Shown: one piece after another, positions 49,201 through 61,900 of the stretch
Layout: each line of letters starts with the position of its first letter
Numbering within the stretch: the first letter of the stretch is position 1
NCBI GenBank assembly: GCA_024741835.1
Contig: JAENRP010000037.1
Coordinates: 1 to 64,000, forward strand
Origin: Diplocarpon mali
Taxonomy: Eukaryota; Ascomycota; Leotiomycetes; Helotiales; Drepanopezizaceae
Length of the DNA: 64,000 nt
Reading direction: 5' to 3'
The notes under the pieces: model-generated
Databases searched by the model: none
Told to the model about the DNA's origin: nothing
What the model saw: the letters and a program-made list of their open reading frames with translations, nothing else
Position numbers and translations under genes: made by a program

Positions 49201-50215
49201 AATGAAGAAGTAAAACTTTGATATAATAACAGAAATCTGAGCACATGCTTGACTGGGGATTCACTCCCACGTAATAAAGAGTTTCTCTACAAAAGAAAGC
49301 ACTCGCGCGTTACCTTAACCCAGTCGCGATTTGAGTCTGAGGGCCCCTTAGAATCGGAAGAATTTCAAAAAAGTCAATATCTCTTTTGCTGATCGCTGTC
49401 CCAAAAGAAATTGTGGAGGAGAAAGGGGATTTTGCTATATCCCCGTGCTTTTGCACATTATTGAACGAAAGGCATCTAGAATTTCACATAGGTGAAAGCA
49501 TAGTTTACATCCCAAGGCACCAAACTATTACTACGACTCCTAAGAAACACTCAGTAAATGTCAACAGAATGACATCCAACAGCGAGAAATCAAGAATTAA
49601 ATCAGTGCTGATAGGCGACGTTCTGGTTTAGTAAAAGGCTAGGCAGTTCTAAATAACGTCCATATATGCCATCATGTATTCAATATTTAAATAGAAAAGG
49701 CTAACATTACATTCATGAAAAGAATAGACGAAAATTCCGCTGGAGTATCTTAGAGGAGTATCGCAAGAATGTTTGTGGCAAGTTGTTACATTAGGAGTGG
49801 AAAGATGCGGGAGAAGCGCAAATGGGGAGATCCATACAGCCCATTAGCTCACGAGTATTGCCCTAGAAATTTGATAATCAAAGATTTATCTATAGAATAT
49901 TTCTCGAAACACATTTCGCGAATTTCGATGCGCCGTTTGTGATAAGTACATCGTTCTGTTTCGTTATGAGGGGATCTGACATCTGTTAGTTAAAAGAGGT
50001 CGTCGAGAAAGACCTCTTGATTATGTAAGCGATCGCTTATCCCCGTCTCGAGGAGCTAAGCTTCATCTTCAGAATGGAAAGCAAGATGCCTACAAAGTTC
50101 TAACCTTTCACCACCACAACGGGCGCCCCCATCATTCACGACCTAACGACTACCGTGAAGCTTCGTCAGAGCTTCAGCTACTGCTTTCGCGCTCGATCCT
50201 CAGACGTACGCAGCC
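46291..50215. other. Long spacer, first GC-rich then AT-rich
   Basis: From 46300 to 46650 the DNA is GC-rich (with a cgacc pentamer run near 46403); from there to 50 kb it is mixed to AT-rich with stops in all frames. A tRNA-like relic lies near 49251-49325 (see findings). No gene is supported in about 3.9 kb. The last 100 bp hold the leader of the V-ATPase gene. Confidence 0.45.
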
Positions 50216-52087
50216 ATGGGAGACCCAAGGGAATCGTCATCGTACAGCATCACGCCAAGGATCCGATACAACACCATTGGAGGTGTCAATGGTCCTCTGG
50301 TTATTCTCGAGAATGTAAGCAACATCAAAAAGCGCTGAGTGGCTTGGGTTGGATGCTAATTCTTGCGAAGGTCAAATTCCCAAGGTACAATGAGATTGTT
50401 ACGTTGACGCTGCCTGATGGAACACAGAGATCCGGACAGGTTCTGGAAGCCCGAGGTGAGCATGTCCCTGAATCGCATCGATTAAACTTACATGGAGTGT
50501 TTACTGACAACGATGCCAAACAGGTGACAGAGCTGTGGTCCAGGTATAAATTCAGACAGTCGAATAGCAGATACAAAAGACTCACTGGCGACTAGGTTTT
50601 TGAAGGCACGTCTGGTATTGATGTAAAGCGGGTACGAAATCTAGGATTACGAGACGGGATACACGCTGACTATTGCTAGTCCAAAGTCGAGTTTACGGGA
50701 TCGAGTCTGAAGCTTGGTGTCTCCGAGGATATGCTGGGTCGTATTTTCGATGGATCTGGAAGACCGATCGATAAGGGACCTAAGGTTCTTGCAGAGGACT
50801 ACTTGGACATCAACGGAAGTCCTATAAACCCATATTCTCGAGTGAGCAGAACCCTGTACTCAATGGAGAGCTGGTGTTAAGAGTCGCAGGTTTACCCCGA
50901 AGAAATGATCTCCACTGGCATTTCCGCCATTGATACGATGAACTCCATTGCTCGTGGACAAAAGATCCCCATTTTCTCTGCATCCGGTCTCCCGCACAAC
51001 GAAATCGCCGCTCAAATTTGTCGTCAAGCTGGATTGGTTCAGAAGCAGGGCGTCACAAATAAGGGAACCCACGATGGGCATGAGGACAACTTTTCCATCG
51101 TTTTTGCAGCTATGGGTGTCAACTTGGAAACTGCTCGGTTCTTCACCAGAGATTTCGAAGAGAACGGCAGTTTGGAGCGTGTCACCTTGTTCTTGAACTT
51201 GGCCAACGATCCTACGTGGGTGGCGGGTATTCTTTGACTTGCATTCGGCTAACATGCCTAGGATCGAACGTATCATTACCCCTCGTCTCGCCCTTACCAC
51301 CGCCGAATACTATGCTTACCAACTCGAGAAACACGTCCTGGTCATCCTTACCGATTTGACAGCATACTGCGATGCTCTTCGTGAGGTCTCAGCCGCCCGT
51401 GAAGAAGTGCCCGGTCGACGTGGATACCCGGGTTACATGTACACGGATCTGTCGACCATTTACGAGCGTGCTGGTCGTGTTGAGGGACGTAATGGATCCA
51501 TTACTCAAATTCCTATATTGACAATGCCCAACGAGGATATCACCCATCCAATTCCCGATTTGACTGGTTATATCACTGAGGGACAAATCTTCATCGATCG
51601 TCAATTGTCCAACCGTGGTATCTACCCCCCCATCAACGTCCTCCCATCGCTTTCACGTCTCATGAAGTCTGCCATTGGAGAGGGTCTCACCCGAAAGGAT
51701 CATGGTGATGTTTCCAACCAGCTGTACGCCAAGTACGCCATTGGTCGTGATGCAGCCTCGATGAAGGCGGTTGTTGGGGAGGAAGCTCTGTCATCCGAAG
51801 ACAAGCTCTCTCTGGAGTTCTTGGAGAAATTTGAGCGCACTTTTATCTCACAATCTGCCTATGAATCAAGAACTATCTACGAATCTCTGGATCAAGCCTG
51901 GAGTCTGTTGAGAATTTATCCCAAGGAGTTGCTCAACCGCATTCCAGGGAAGGTATTGGCGGAGTTCTACCAGCGATCAGCAGCGGACCGAAAGGGCAAG
52001 AGCAAGGCAACCAAGGATACCAAGGACAATAGCGAAGAGGCCAAGGCGAATGGAAACGGCCAAGAGGGGAACCTCATCGATGCTTAA
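50216..52087 (+). CDS. VMA2: V-type proton ATPase subunit B
   Basis: Model: join(50216..50314, 50371..50455, 50524..50543, 50596..50631, 50680..50841, 50890..51215, 51262..52087), 517 aa, seven exons, including a 20-nt and a 36-nt exon. Every join keeps frame: [80 protein letters not shown] and [20 protein letters not shown]. These blocks and the length are those of fungal V-ATPase B. The subunit alternates with catalytic subunit A in the V1 ring that drives proton pumping into vacuoles and other organelles; its own nucleotide site is regulatory, and it also binds actin in some species. The C-terminal 35 residues are Lys/Asn/Glu-rich as in other fungi. Confidence 0.97.
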
Positions 52088-53571
52088 GCGTTACCTAAGG
52101 AGCTGCTTTTTCTGGTTGGCCTGAGGATGGCAGTTGAGACGGAAATTGTTGATAGGCCGTTACTCGCTTTCGGAAGAGCCCGTGTGTAAGTATTCAGAGT
52201 TTGCTCAAGGCTAGAATGTATGACTTGAAGTCCTCCGTCCCTACCTTGTCGTCTGCTTCTTGGGTCGAAAATTTCTCAGGAGACGCTATCGTTTATATTC
52301 GAGGACTGGCCCGCCCGTAGCAGATATATAACATGGATTACCAGGTCAACTCTCTCATTGCACTCAATTTGAAATGCAAATTTCGAAGGGATAATACGAA
52401 TATAAGTGATGCGCGCTTTTCTGGCAACGACTTTGCAGCATCTAGCTTCGAACCCATCCTATGATCAATGCCGTCTCGAACATCTAGTCCTGCCAAACCC
52501 GGCACACGGTATGTGCCATATCAACACCACGACCACTTGCGCGACGACGGAGCAAGATAATCTGCACAGGGAACAGCAGTGTCTGGAAGCACAAGCGTCT
52601 GGAAGTCAATATATACGGTCCCCGAGGTCTTCTGTTCATGTAAGCATCATCTCGAGCTTTGTTAGTTGCCCATGCCCTAGATGGACAAGCGGGAAATGCA
52701 TGATCTCCCCGTCTCCCTCACGACAACAGTACGCGTTCGCGCCCTACCGAGTCTCGCGACGAAGGTGGGAGAGGCGACCACGCGGAGGCTCGGTATCGCT
52801 TGACTTGACCTGCCAGTATCTCTCCGCCGGACTATCAGTGCTGTGATGGACCAAGTGTCTTCTCAGCGGCTCTGGTCCTCTTCTGCGTCTGCCGGAGCAG
52901 GGACTTCTTTATGCATTCGCTTGCGAGCGAGACGATCATGGCGGGGGAGCGGTGCCATGGAAGACGTAAATCGTGTACGGTCCGCCCTTCGAGCAAGAAC
53001 ACCTACCCGCCTACCCCGTAGATGAGCTCCTTTGCTGGTTGGAGTCTTGCCGACTATGTAGACCGCGTAGGTGTGGCATTACAACATCGCTTGCTGCGGC
53101 TATTGCGAGATGGCACTATCGCTGTTGGCCGCAGTCGCTCGTCGCTCTTCTCTGCTTTGCATCGAATCGTCGCTGGTCTGAACGTACCTCGTAGAGCGAG
53201 AAGACCACGGCTGTGCGATCGCGTAAGCACAAGACCAGGTCTGCGCAGGTTGTTTTGCGCATCGTACCTGTGATGGTTCTTGCATTAGGTGTAAGGAGAA
53301 CTGGTATAAAAACTCCTTGAATGCGCTCTTAGCCTGGCTCTTCCCCTTTTACCATACTTCATTCCTTGGAAACTCTATAGCACAAGAGAAACGCTATAGT
53401 CGTATTCTAATATACAAGGAGATGGCTAATATGAAAAACCCCTTGCGATTTACCATCTAGTCCTTAGTCTTTGCCTAACTCCTAAAACAAGAGTCCTTCT
53501 ATACCTTGGCTCAGAAAAGCTTTCTAGGTCTCAAGCTTGAGTATTATCTGAAGGGAGTGCCTGTGACGCCC
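52088..53571. other. Spacer after V-ATPase B
   Basis: It contains the 3' region of the V-ATPase gene and then ordinary DNA with short ORFs (for example 52406-52846) lacking recognisable features. No gene is supported. Confidence 0.45.
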
Positions 53572-54616
53572 TGTGTGTGTAGAAAGGAGAGTCACATGAG
53601 GAATCGGGAGCTCACATGACCAAGTCAGAACCTTCAGAGCAATCAACTTGGAATCAACGACTGGAGAAGCCAGTTGTCAATGAGGGAGCTCTGCTACATG
53701 TACAAGTAGGCCGGTGCCCTAAGGTCATGGAGTGGAACGGTCGAATGACCTAATAGGAACGAGGAATAAGCACACGTGACAACCAAGGCTCTCAACCTGT
53801 CGAACCGTCACAGTGCCTTGGATAGTAAAGCTGAGGAGACCTCTTAGGTCTAACCCAACTCTCGTATCCTAAGCGACAAACCCATCACGCGGTTACGACT
53901 GTTGATTTGGTTACTTATCAAGCTTTTTACTATTGATCAGCGGCTACTTGGCCTAACCCTTTTGATTAACTTATACTAGCTTGACAATATATCCTTTCCC
54001 CTTACTTTCTCTCTACCTACTATAGCCCGCCTGATTCATCCCTATGACTATTACCGAGTGACCCCTCTAGTTATAAGTTAATTTTATAGATAATGTTAAA
54101 ATACGTAGGTAGAGGTCAAAAGTGAAGGGTATCTACAAAGGCAGAAGAAAAGTGTCCATTACGCCGGCGAAACCCCACTGTGACATCTGCTTCAAAACGC
54201 TTGGGAATATGATCTCAGTATCAGAGAGACCTAAACTCAGCTTCGCAAACTCTTAATCGAGCTAGAGGCTCATAGGAGACACCGCGTGCAGGTGTTTAGT
54301 CGTCGTCTCTCTCTTAGCCTGCTATACCTATAAGGGAATCTGTTTCCTTGGATAAGAGTCTAAGTTGATCCTTAGTCCATAGCCATCCTCTCGAAGTCTT
54401 CGGCAAGTATATCCTCGAAAAGGGGCTTAGATAGGTAGCCGCCTTGAGCCTCCTTTTTTGGGGGGGGGGGGATAAATGCTCCTGGGTAATAGCGGCTATG
54501 TATTTGACTATACGAAGCGTCTCACTATTCGGCGGTGGCGATTGATTACAGCTCTTCTCATCGACTTTGGCTTTTGAAGAAATCTTCGTAGCTGCACGAC
54601 GTCGAAATGTTTCCAT
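53572..54616 (-). mobile_element. Dispersed repeat copy 2 with a possible LTR and short ORF
   Basis: A minus-strand ORF at 54616-54314 (100 aa, KAKVDEKSCNQSPPP...IAAITQEHL) is followed in another frame by TPARGVSYEPLARLRVCE. Both parts have matches in the decayed copy at 21180-21862. To the left, 53572-54185 begins tgtgacgccc and ends actgtgaca, so it starts TG and ends CA with a short imperfect inverted repeat, like a 614-bp LTR in which a 3' LTR would lie downstream of the ORF. A G13 run at 54461 interrupts the ORF region. No reverse transcriptase, integrase or transposase motif is present, so this is a fragment or a non-autonomous element. Confidence 0.45.
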
Positions 54617-54734
54617 TGCCCTCCCCTTTTCGTGATATCAATCTTCATATTTACGTCTGTATCCAGGCTGAGACTTGTACTCATGTAAATTTATATCTAT
54701 ACTCCGGCTCATACCCGGACTTCGACCTACGTCC

Positions 54735-54835
54735 CTCTCCACACTCACCCCGGACATGCGGTTCTCCATCTCCACATTCACCCCGGACACCCGGTTCTCC
54801 ATCTCCATCTCCATCTCCATCTTCATCCCCAGCCC
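54735..54835. repeat. Short tandem repeats (about 36-bp duplication and ccatct hexamers)
   Basis: Two copies of a unit containing cacccc ggacaygcggttctccatct are followed by four to five ccatct hexamers. Low-complexity only. Confidence 0.75.
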
Positions 54836-55097
54836 CCTCCCCTCGTTCTCCTGCATGCGGGCCATCATGCGCACCACTCGTACGACGAACATGCACCCAT
54901 GGTTTCCCCGCAAAAAGCTTACCTCCCTGCCCCGCTTACCGACAATACATGAGGGGACGCTAACCCCACACTCGGCGCCGCGGGTCGATTAGACGCACCA
55001 ATCACGTCCCCCGAGGGCAAAAGGTCCAAGTCCCGTGACTCGGCCGAGCTTCCCCTCTGATGAGAGGGCTTGACGGCTCTTCTCTCCTGCGTATCAT

Positions 55098-55172
55098 ACC
55101 TCCATATCACATCATATCATCAAACCTGGTTTCTCCCTCCATATCACATCATATCATCAAACCTGCTTTCTC
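55098..55172. repeat. 38-bp direct duplication
   Basis: The stretch beginning ctccatatcacatcatatca and ending in cctg(g/c)tttctcc occurs twice back to back, with one base difference. It lies about 300 bp upstream of the epimerase start codon and could affect its promoter length. Confidence 0.85.
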
Positions 55173-55472
55173 CGTCGGAGCTGTCATACACGAGGAAACT
55201 CGCTGAGATGGTCAGCTGGCTCGCTTGCTGGTCCAAATTTCAGAAAGTGGATGGGACAGCTCGAGCTCGAGCTGCAGCCCCTGGATGATCATTGATCATG
55301 CTCGTGGTCCGGAAAAGTATAAGAACTCGAGCAACCCCGCCTCGCTCGTCCCGGCGGGCCTACAGTACCACTCACTGCTCCGGAACAGGGACAGCGAACA
55401 GTGACAGGACGTCGGAATCTTGATTGACTTCAGAGCATTGCATCTGCCGTACTTACCACTACGTGCAGGTGT

Positions 55473-56933
55473 ATGAGCGTCAAGATGCGCCTTTCAATCC
55501 TCGCCCTCTGCCTCGGGGCCTCCACCACCCTCGCCCAGACCGAGACCCTCGCCGGAAGATCGGAAAACACCATCACGCTCGGCCCCGACGCTGATGGCAA
55601 GTATACGATCCAAGGCCCTGGCATCCGCGCAGCCTTCATCCCCTACGGCGCCTCCATCTCCAACCTCTTCATCAACTCCTCCTCCGGCGTGGAGCTCGAC
55701 ATCGTCGCCGGCTGGGACAACGCCTCCTACTACAGCATCGACCGGCAACACCCTCACTTCGGGGGCGTGCCCGGTCGGTACGCGAACCGCATCAAGAACT
55801 CCTCTTTCACCATCGACGGCGAGGTCTTCCACGTCCTGCCCAACGAGAACAAGACGCCAGAGCATCCCGATGGCCTGGACACGCTGCACGGGGGTCCCGA
55901 TGGCTGGGACTGGAGGAACTGGACCGTCGTCGCGCACACGGAGGACAGCATCACCTTTAGCCTCAGCGACGCAGACGGGGATCAGGGCTTCCCCGGGGAT
56001 GTGGTGAGTTATGTGACGTACACGCTGGGGAACCTGACGTGGGATTTTAAGATGATAGCGTTGAGTACGACAAAGAAGACGCCTATTATGTTGAGTAGTC
56101 ATGTGCGTGTTAACCTTCCCTTCATTTCCGTTGCCGATGGGACGCCTCGGGCTGTTCGGCGAATGTATGGGCTGACAGGGAATTGGGGTTGTAGACGTAC
56201 TGGAATCTTGACGGCTGGAAAAACAATGAGACAGCCACTGCCCTCAATCATACTCTGTACGTACCAAGCTGCTTCGCGCCCTGGGATCGACTGTCGAGTC
56301 TTTTTACAGTCCCACGCCATCTCGCCATCCATTCCCAACCTGCACTTGCACTTCCAAACCCCCCTCCAGACACAAACTGACCCCTCCAGCCACCTCCCCT
56401 TTGGCGGCCAACGCATAGCCACCGATCCTATCCTCATCCCCACCGGCGACATCCTCTCCAACGCCCAACACAGCCTCAACGACTTCTGGTCGGCGCCCAA
56501 ACAAATTGGCGCCAACTTTTCCAACCCGGCCCTCCTCGGCAACTGCGGCGCCAACTGTACTGGCTACGACACCTGCTTCCTGACCTCCAGGCCCTCCCCG
56601 CCCCTCTCCTACAGCTGGACCGAGACCCCAGTAGCCACGCTCGCCTCGGCCTGGAGCGGCATCCGGCTGGACGTGTACACGGACCAGGACGCGCTGCAGG
56701 TGTACAGCTGCGCGGGCCAGAACGGCAGCGTGGCGCTGAAGCAGACGCAGGGGCTGATTGGGGACGCGGCCAGGGAGAGGGTCATTGAGAAGAACGGGTG
56801 CGTGGTGCTGGAGGTGCAGGATTGGATCGACGGCGTGAATCATCCCGAGTGGGGGAGGGAGCAGAAGCAGATCTTTGGCCCGGGGGATGGAGCGTATGAG
56901 TTGAGGGCTAGGTATCGGTTTGGGAGTGTTTGA
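55473..56933 (+). CDS. Secreted aldose 1-epimerase (galactose mutarotase family)
   Basis: Model: join(55473..56102, 56195..56256, 56390..56933), 411 aa; introns of 92 and 133 bp. The N-terminus (MRLSILALCLGASTTLA, from an in-frame ATG at 55485, or MSVK from 55473) is a signal peptide. Family motifs: GASISNLFI, NRIKNSSFTIDG, GLDTLHGGPDGWDWRNW (the HGG motif) and, once spliced, SSHTYWNLDGWKNNE, matching the His-containing (N/S)HxYxNL motif, then LPFGGQRIATDPILIPTGDI. Family enzymes interconvert alpha and beta anomers of aldoses. At least eight N-x-S/T sites fit a secreted glycoprotein, so an extracellular role in sugar uptake is likely. A Cys-containing insert (NCGANCTGYDTC) is absent from bacterial GalM and probably forms disulphides. 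Confidence 0.9.
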   Translation: MSVKMRLSILALCLGASTTLAQTETLAGRSENTITLGPDADGKYTIQGPGIRAAFIPYGASISNLFINSSSGVELDIVAGWDNASYYSIDRQHPHFGGVPGRYANRIKNSSFTIDGEVFHVLPNENKTPEHPDGLDTLHGGPDGWDWRNWTVVAHTEDSITFSLSDADGDQGFPGDVVSYVTYTLGNLTWDFKMIALSTTKKTPIMLSSHVRVNLPFISVADGTPRAVRRMYGLTGNWGCRRTGILTAGKTMRQPLPSIILCTYQAASRPGIDCRVFLQSHAISPSIPNLHLHFQTPLQTQTDPSSHLPFGGQRIATDPILIPTGDILSNAQHSLNDFWSAPKQIGANFSNPALLGNCGANCTGYDTCFLTSRPSPPLSYSWTETPVATLASAWSGIRLDVYTDQDALQVYSCAGQNGSVALKQTQGLIGDAARERVIEKNGCVVLEVQDWIDGVNHPEWGREQKQIFGPGDGAYELRARYRFGSV

Positions 56934-58958
56934 GCGAGGGGTTATTCTGTTTGGGTGGAAATGGAAGGGGGGGTAGTGAGGGAGAAACCTTGAATAATAT
57001 CAATGTTGAGTTTGCCTTCCAAAGGCTTACCCGGCGAAGCTCATGGGTATCTCCGGGTATAACCACGTCCAATCCTGGTTGAATTGATCATGAATCGAGT
57101 TCAATCTTAGGATATACGGGAGTTGGCGTTCCCTTCACCTCAAGTGAGGTTCAGAAAGGGGGCCGGTGTACTTTGCGCTTGGTCATGGCGCGAGTGTGAA
57201 TCAAGCTGTCTCCTGAACTCGCCCAGCTCCATTCCTTTCTTCTGGAAACCTATTGTTCAAAGGTTGGTCAAACACCTCCGACCTTAGTCTCCACGGCATC
57301 CACATCCACAACGGTGGCAATGGGGCTCTCGATCTTCTTCTCCACCTTTCTACCCTCCCATCACATCATCATACCCGCTATGAAGCTCACTCCACACCCG
57401 AGTCGTATGAAATGTCCCCGTCGACCAGCTCCGGCGATCAAACCAGCCATACGCACACATTATTGCAGCAAGAACTGCCTGGCGGAGTTCCCAATCACCA
57501 TCCATACCACGAAGCTCAACCTCCGCATGCCTGTGGGATTGGCTACTTGGCCGGTAGAGGTCACGCGCTTCTCACCCGCCGACTCGCCTTCGTGGTACCA
57601 CTCGCGTTCTGCTCGCTCAGTATCTTCATCGCGTGCCGGTCTTCCTTCCAGATCGGGGATTTCTGTTCTTGTGAGTACGCTGTAGTCGCAAGTATATTAT
57701 CAACTGTTTTCATCGGTAGACCGCCTCGACGTGCTAGAGTCATTGGCGAGTCCGGACGGGGGCTGTAAGTGTCCGCAGAGCGAGAGAGGTCCACTCTATA
57801 GCTATACTAGCCGGCCTTGAAATATCTACCAATTGCACCTGGAAGTGCGCGGTAGCTATCGTGCGTACGGTAACCAGACTATATAAATATCCCTTCCCTT
57901 GAAAAGGTACTTCACTGACACCATCCTCTTCAGGCTCTAAGCGAAAGCTCTATGCTGTACCGGCTGTACGGCTATACGGCGGTGATCTTTTATCCCCTGT
58001 TTTCTTTTGGTACTGGACCTTTTCCCTTGCAAGTTGGCCTCGACACGAGAGGACCATTGAGAAATTAGTAGCCGCTACGCTAGGTGAGGACGCGTCCATG
58101 AAGCATCATACAACCTTTTCTGTTTCAATTAATTACTGAAAGCTGCAAGAATTGGCAGGCGTTGAGGTCCGAGTATCTAGACTCCCTTTGTTGACATGCG
58201 GTGAAAAGATAAGCGCCGTACCACAGTACACAAAACACATCTCGACCGGGAGCTTCGCGCTTCAGTCAACTTCAAAGCATCTACTACTCCCTTCTTTTCA
58301 CGTGGCAAACGGTGGGTCGAAATACCCGCTTGGCCCAAATAGAAGGTAAGAATTCTGGCTTGTCAGACGTTAGCCGAAAGCTTCAAGATTGGAGATATAG
58401 GGGTCTATGTTATTTTGTAATACAATCCCGCAGACAGTGGATTGTATACACTTGATCGTTTTCCAGCCACACGGGCTCTACCAAGAGCTAATTATATCCT
58501 GTACTTGAAATTGTATTAAAGCATAATAAGTGGGTAGGTACAAGGAGTATTGGCCGGGTCATGGTCTCGTCGACAAATTTATCCAGCAGGGTGCGTGCGT
58601 TCTGGAGCAACAGCCAAGCGAAGGCCTGTTGTCTTCATTAGAAATTCTCCAGGTTCATCGCATCTCTTCCTCTCTCCCTAATCTCTGAGATGTCATGGTG
58701 ACTTGGATGCTTCATGCTATACCGGGTACACAGAAGGAGTGCGCGGTGCTGGGTCCTCGCCAATTGAACTCTACATGACTTGCAGTATGTCCGTGTCAAT
58801 CCGGTACTGTACCAGGACCAGGATCGAAATCCGCTGTCTCTCCAACTCCACAATTTGCGCAACCCCAAACTTTATTTGGTGTGGCGACTTTGTGTCGACT
58901 CTCAAGATTGAGCCACGTTCCACATTATCCAGCTCGTTCTTCGTTCCGGCTGCTCATC
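56934..58958. other. Spacer with weak ORFs
   Basis: Two kilobases between the epimerase and the glycosyltransferase. Overlapping plus-strand frames at 57253-57768 and 57314-57685 are open but show no recognisable family and compete with each other. They may be remnants or chance. The 500 bp before 58959 are the likely promoter of the glycosyltransferase. Confidence 0.4.
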
Positions 58959-61900
58959 ATGTCGGCTGCGTCCGACGAAGCGCTGGCGGCGGGCGTCGAC
59001 TCCTCATATAAACTGTTCCATGCAAAAGCATCGATCCGCACTGATGGCCGCGTGAACATCCTTCTCAAGAATGAATCCTCAGCACTTACCAAGTATCTCG
59101 AGAGAAGGTCCTGGCACTCTCGTGGACATCCTCAGATCGGGGAAGATCTGACTTCGAAGAACCGAGTATGCGATGGGAAATTCAAATCCGTCTTGGGGGA
59201 CTGCGCCAACTCTCCCAGACTCAACATTGCGATCCACATCGTGGGGTCCCGAGGAGATGTACAGCCATTCATTGCTATCGGGCAAGAGCTGACGAAGGAG
59301 CCGTACAACCATCGAGTACGACTCTGTACGCATCCCGTGTTCAAGGACTTTGTCGAGGAGAATGGACTCGAGTTTTTCTCTATCGGCGGGGATCCGGCCG
59401 CGCTGATGGCGTATATGGTCAAGAACCCTGGTCTCATGCCGGGGATGGAGAGTCTGAGGCACGGCGACGTGTCTGCGCAGAGAAACTCCATTGCAGAGAT
59501 CATCGAAGGATGCTGGCGAGGATGTATCGAACCTGGAAATGGGCTGCCATCGATGCCAGGATCGTCAAAGGAGCGGAGTCGGGAAGAAGACATGGAGAGC
59601 TTGTTCATTGCGGATGCCATCATTGCTAACCCGTGAGTATAGACATCTTGGATCCAGAGACCCTCCGACGTGGGAGGAAACGTGTGCTGATCTTCTTGAA
59701 GTCCTAGCTATGGGCACATCCATTGCGCGGAGAAGCTTGGCATTCCGCTACACATGATGTTCACGTATGTTGGCGAGAACTCGGTGTGTTGCGCAACTAT
59801 GACTGATCCTCCTGCTCAGAATGCCGTGGTCTCCCACGCAATACTTTCCACATCCTCTCGCCTCGTTCGAGAGAAACGAGTCGGACCCTGGGTTTGCTAA
59901 CTATATCTCTTATGGCATGATGGAGCTGTTAGCATGGCAAGGGTATGTGCTTGAGACATCTGCTGAAGCAAGATTTCCTTTGAGATTTCTGACACGACCG
60001 CAGGCTCAGTGATGTGATCAACGGCTTCCGGGTCAAGACGCTACAGCTCGACCCGATTTCACCTCTTTGGGGTCACATGCTCCTCTCGAGGATGAAGGTT
60101 CCGTTCACGTATACATGGTAAGAGACGGAGGGGCACCGAGTTTGTTCCACAGCTGAGAGCTCGCAGGTCGTCGGCTCTGATACCCAAACCGCCAGACTGG
60201 GGATCTCACATCAACATCACCGGTTTCTCGTTTCTGGATCAGTCATCCTCGTACACGCCCCCCGACGACCTCGTTGCCTTTCTGGCGGCCGGGCCTCCGC
60301 CAGTCTACATTGGCTTCGGGTCCATTGTGGTAGACAATCCCAACGAGCTGACAAGGCTGATTTTCGCGGCTGTGAAGAAAGCTGGCGTCCGAGCCCTGGT
60401 ATCTAAGGGATGGGGAGGATTAGGGGCGGCTGAGGTCCCCGAAGGCGTCTTCCTGCTTGGTAACATTCCCCACGACTGGTTATTCAACCACGTATCGGCT
60501 GTGGTGCACCACGGTGGAGCTGGCACAGCAGCTATCGGTATCGCCATGGGTAAACCGACAGTGGTTGTACCGTTTTTCGGAGACCAGCCATTCTGGGGGT
60601 CCATGATCTACCGCGCTGGAGCAGGACCAGAGCCCATCCCATTCAAGAAGATGACTGAAGATATTCTGGCTCACAGCATTACTACTGCTCTTGGGCCAGA
60701 AGTCCAGAAAGCCGTGAAGGTGATGGCGGAGAAAATAGCCACCGAGAATGGAGCCTCGGACGCCGCTGCATCGTTTCACCAATCCCTCAACCAAGATTCC
60801 ATGCGCTGCCTAATGCGTCCCGATCGTGTGGCTACCTGGCGGGTCAAAAAGACGACCATCAGACTCAGCAATCTAGCAGCTGCCACTCTGCTCGATGCTG
60901 GGATGCTTAAGTTTAGCAACTTCAAATTGTACCAAGAACCCATACAAGTTGCACTTGCCTCTCTCTCCCCTTCTACTAACGAATTACAGAATTCGCCATC
61001 GAGACTGGTACGTTGACGAGGGTGCTGGTGACCCTATTATGGGCTTCGTCGCCGCTGCATCCAGTGCAGTCACCTCAGCTATCTCTAGAACAGTGGAATA
61101 TGGTCGCGGGATGAGCAAAGCACTCAACAAGAAGCCCGCCGCCGGTGTTGATGCCGTCGATGACCCTCAAAATCTCGAACCCGCTACCAGCCTGGACTGT
61201 TTTCCAAGTCGCAACCCTGTTCAGCAAGCAGCGCTTTACTCTCCTCGGCATCTCGATGCCTTGGCTCATAAGTTGGCGAGCAAAACACTGCCCAACTCCA
61301 GAGAGAAGGCGAAGCATCGGCGGAATCACCCGTGGAGTCCTGTGCAGCGGGCAGCGAGACTGCTGCATCCGAAGCATAAGCAGGTGCATTATCATGGACG
61401 GCTGCATGATGCTTCTGTTGAGACAGGGCATTTTGCCTCCTCCATGATAGCCACTGGACTAAAAGGTGCCTTCCAAGCTGCCCGGTTTGGCCTCTTTCGA
61501 AGCCTTCTCCGTCTGAACTGCGTACTAACATCCACCAGTCCCTGTAATGTTGTTCTATAACCTTGCAAACGGCTTCCACAACGCCCCGTCTTTCTTTCTT
61601 TTCGACGACACCGTCCGTCGCCGCGACAAGATCACCGGCTTCGGCTCCGGCGTCAAGGCTGCCTCGAAGGAGGTTGTCTTCGGCCTGTACGACGGGCTCA
61701 CCGGCCTCGTCACACAACCCTACATGGGCGCCGTCAAGTCCGGGCCTCTCGGTTTCGCCAAAGGTATGGGTAAAGGTATCGGGGGTCTCATCTTTAAAAC
61801 CGGCGCAGCGGTCCTGGGGTTGCCAGGGTACACATTGAAAGGGCTGGAGAAACAGGTGGAGAAGCGATACAATCGTGGCCTAAAGGCAAGTTTGATCGTC

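Noticed and set aside
57253..57768. 171-aa plus-strand ORF and overlapping 123-aa frame
   Set aside because: Two frames compete, neither has a recognisable family, conserved-looking block or splicing support.
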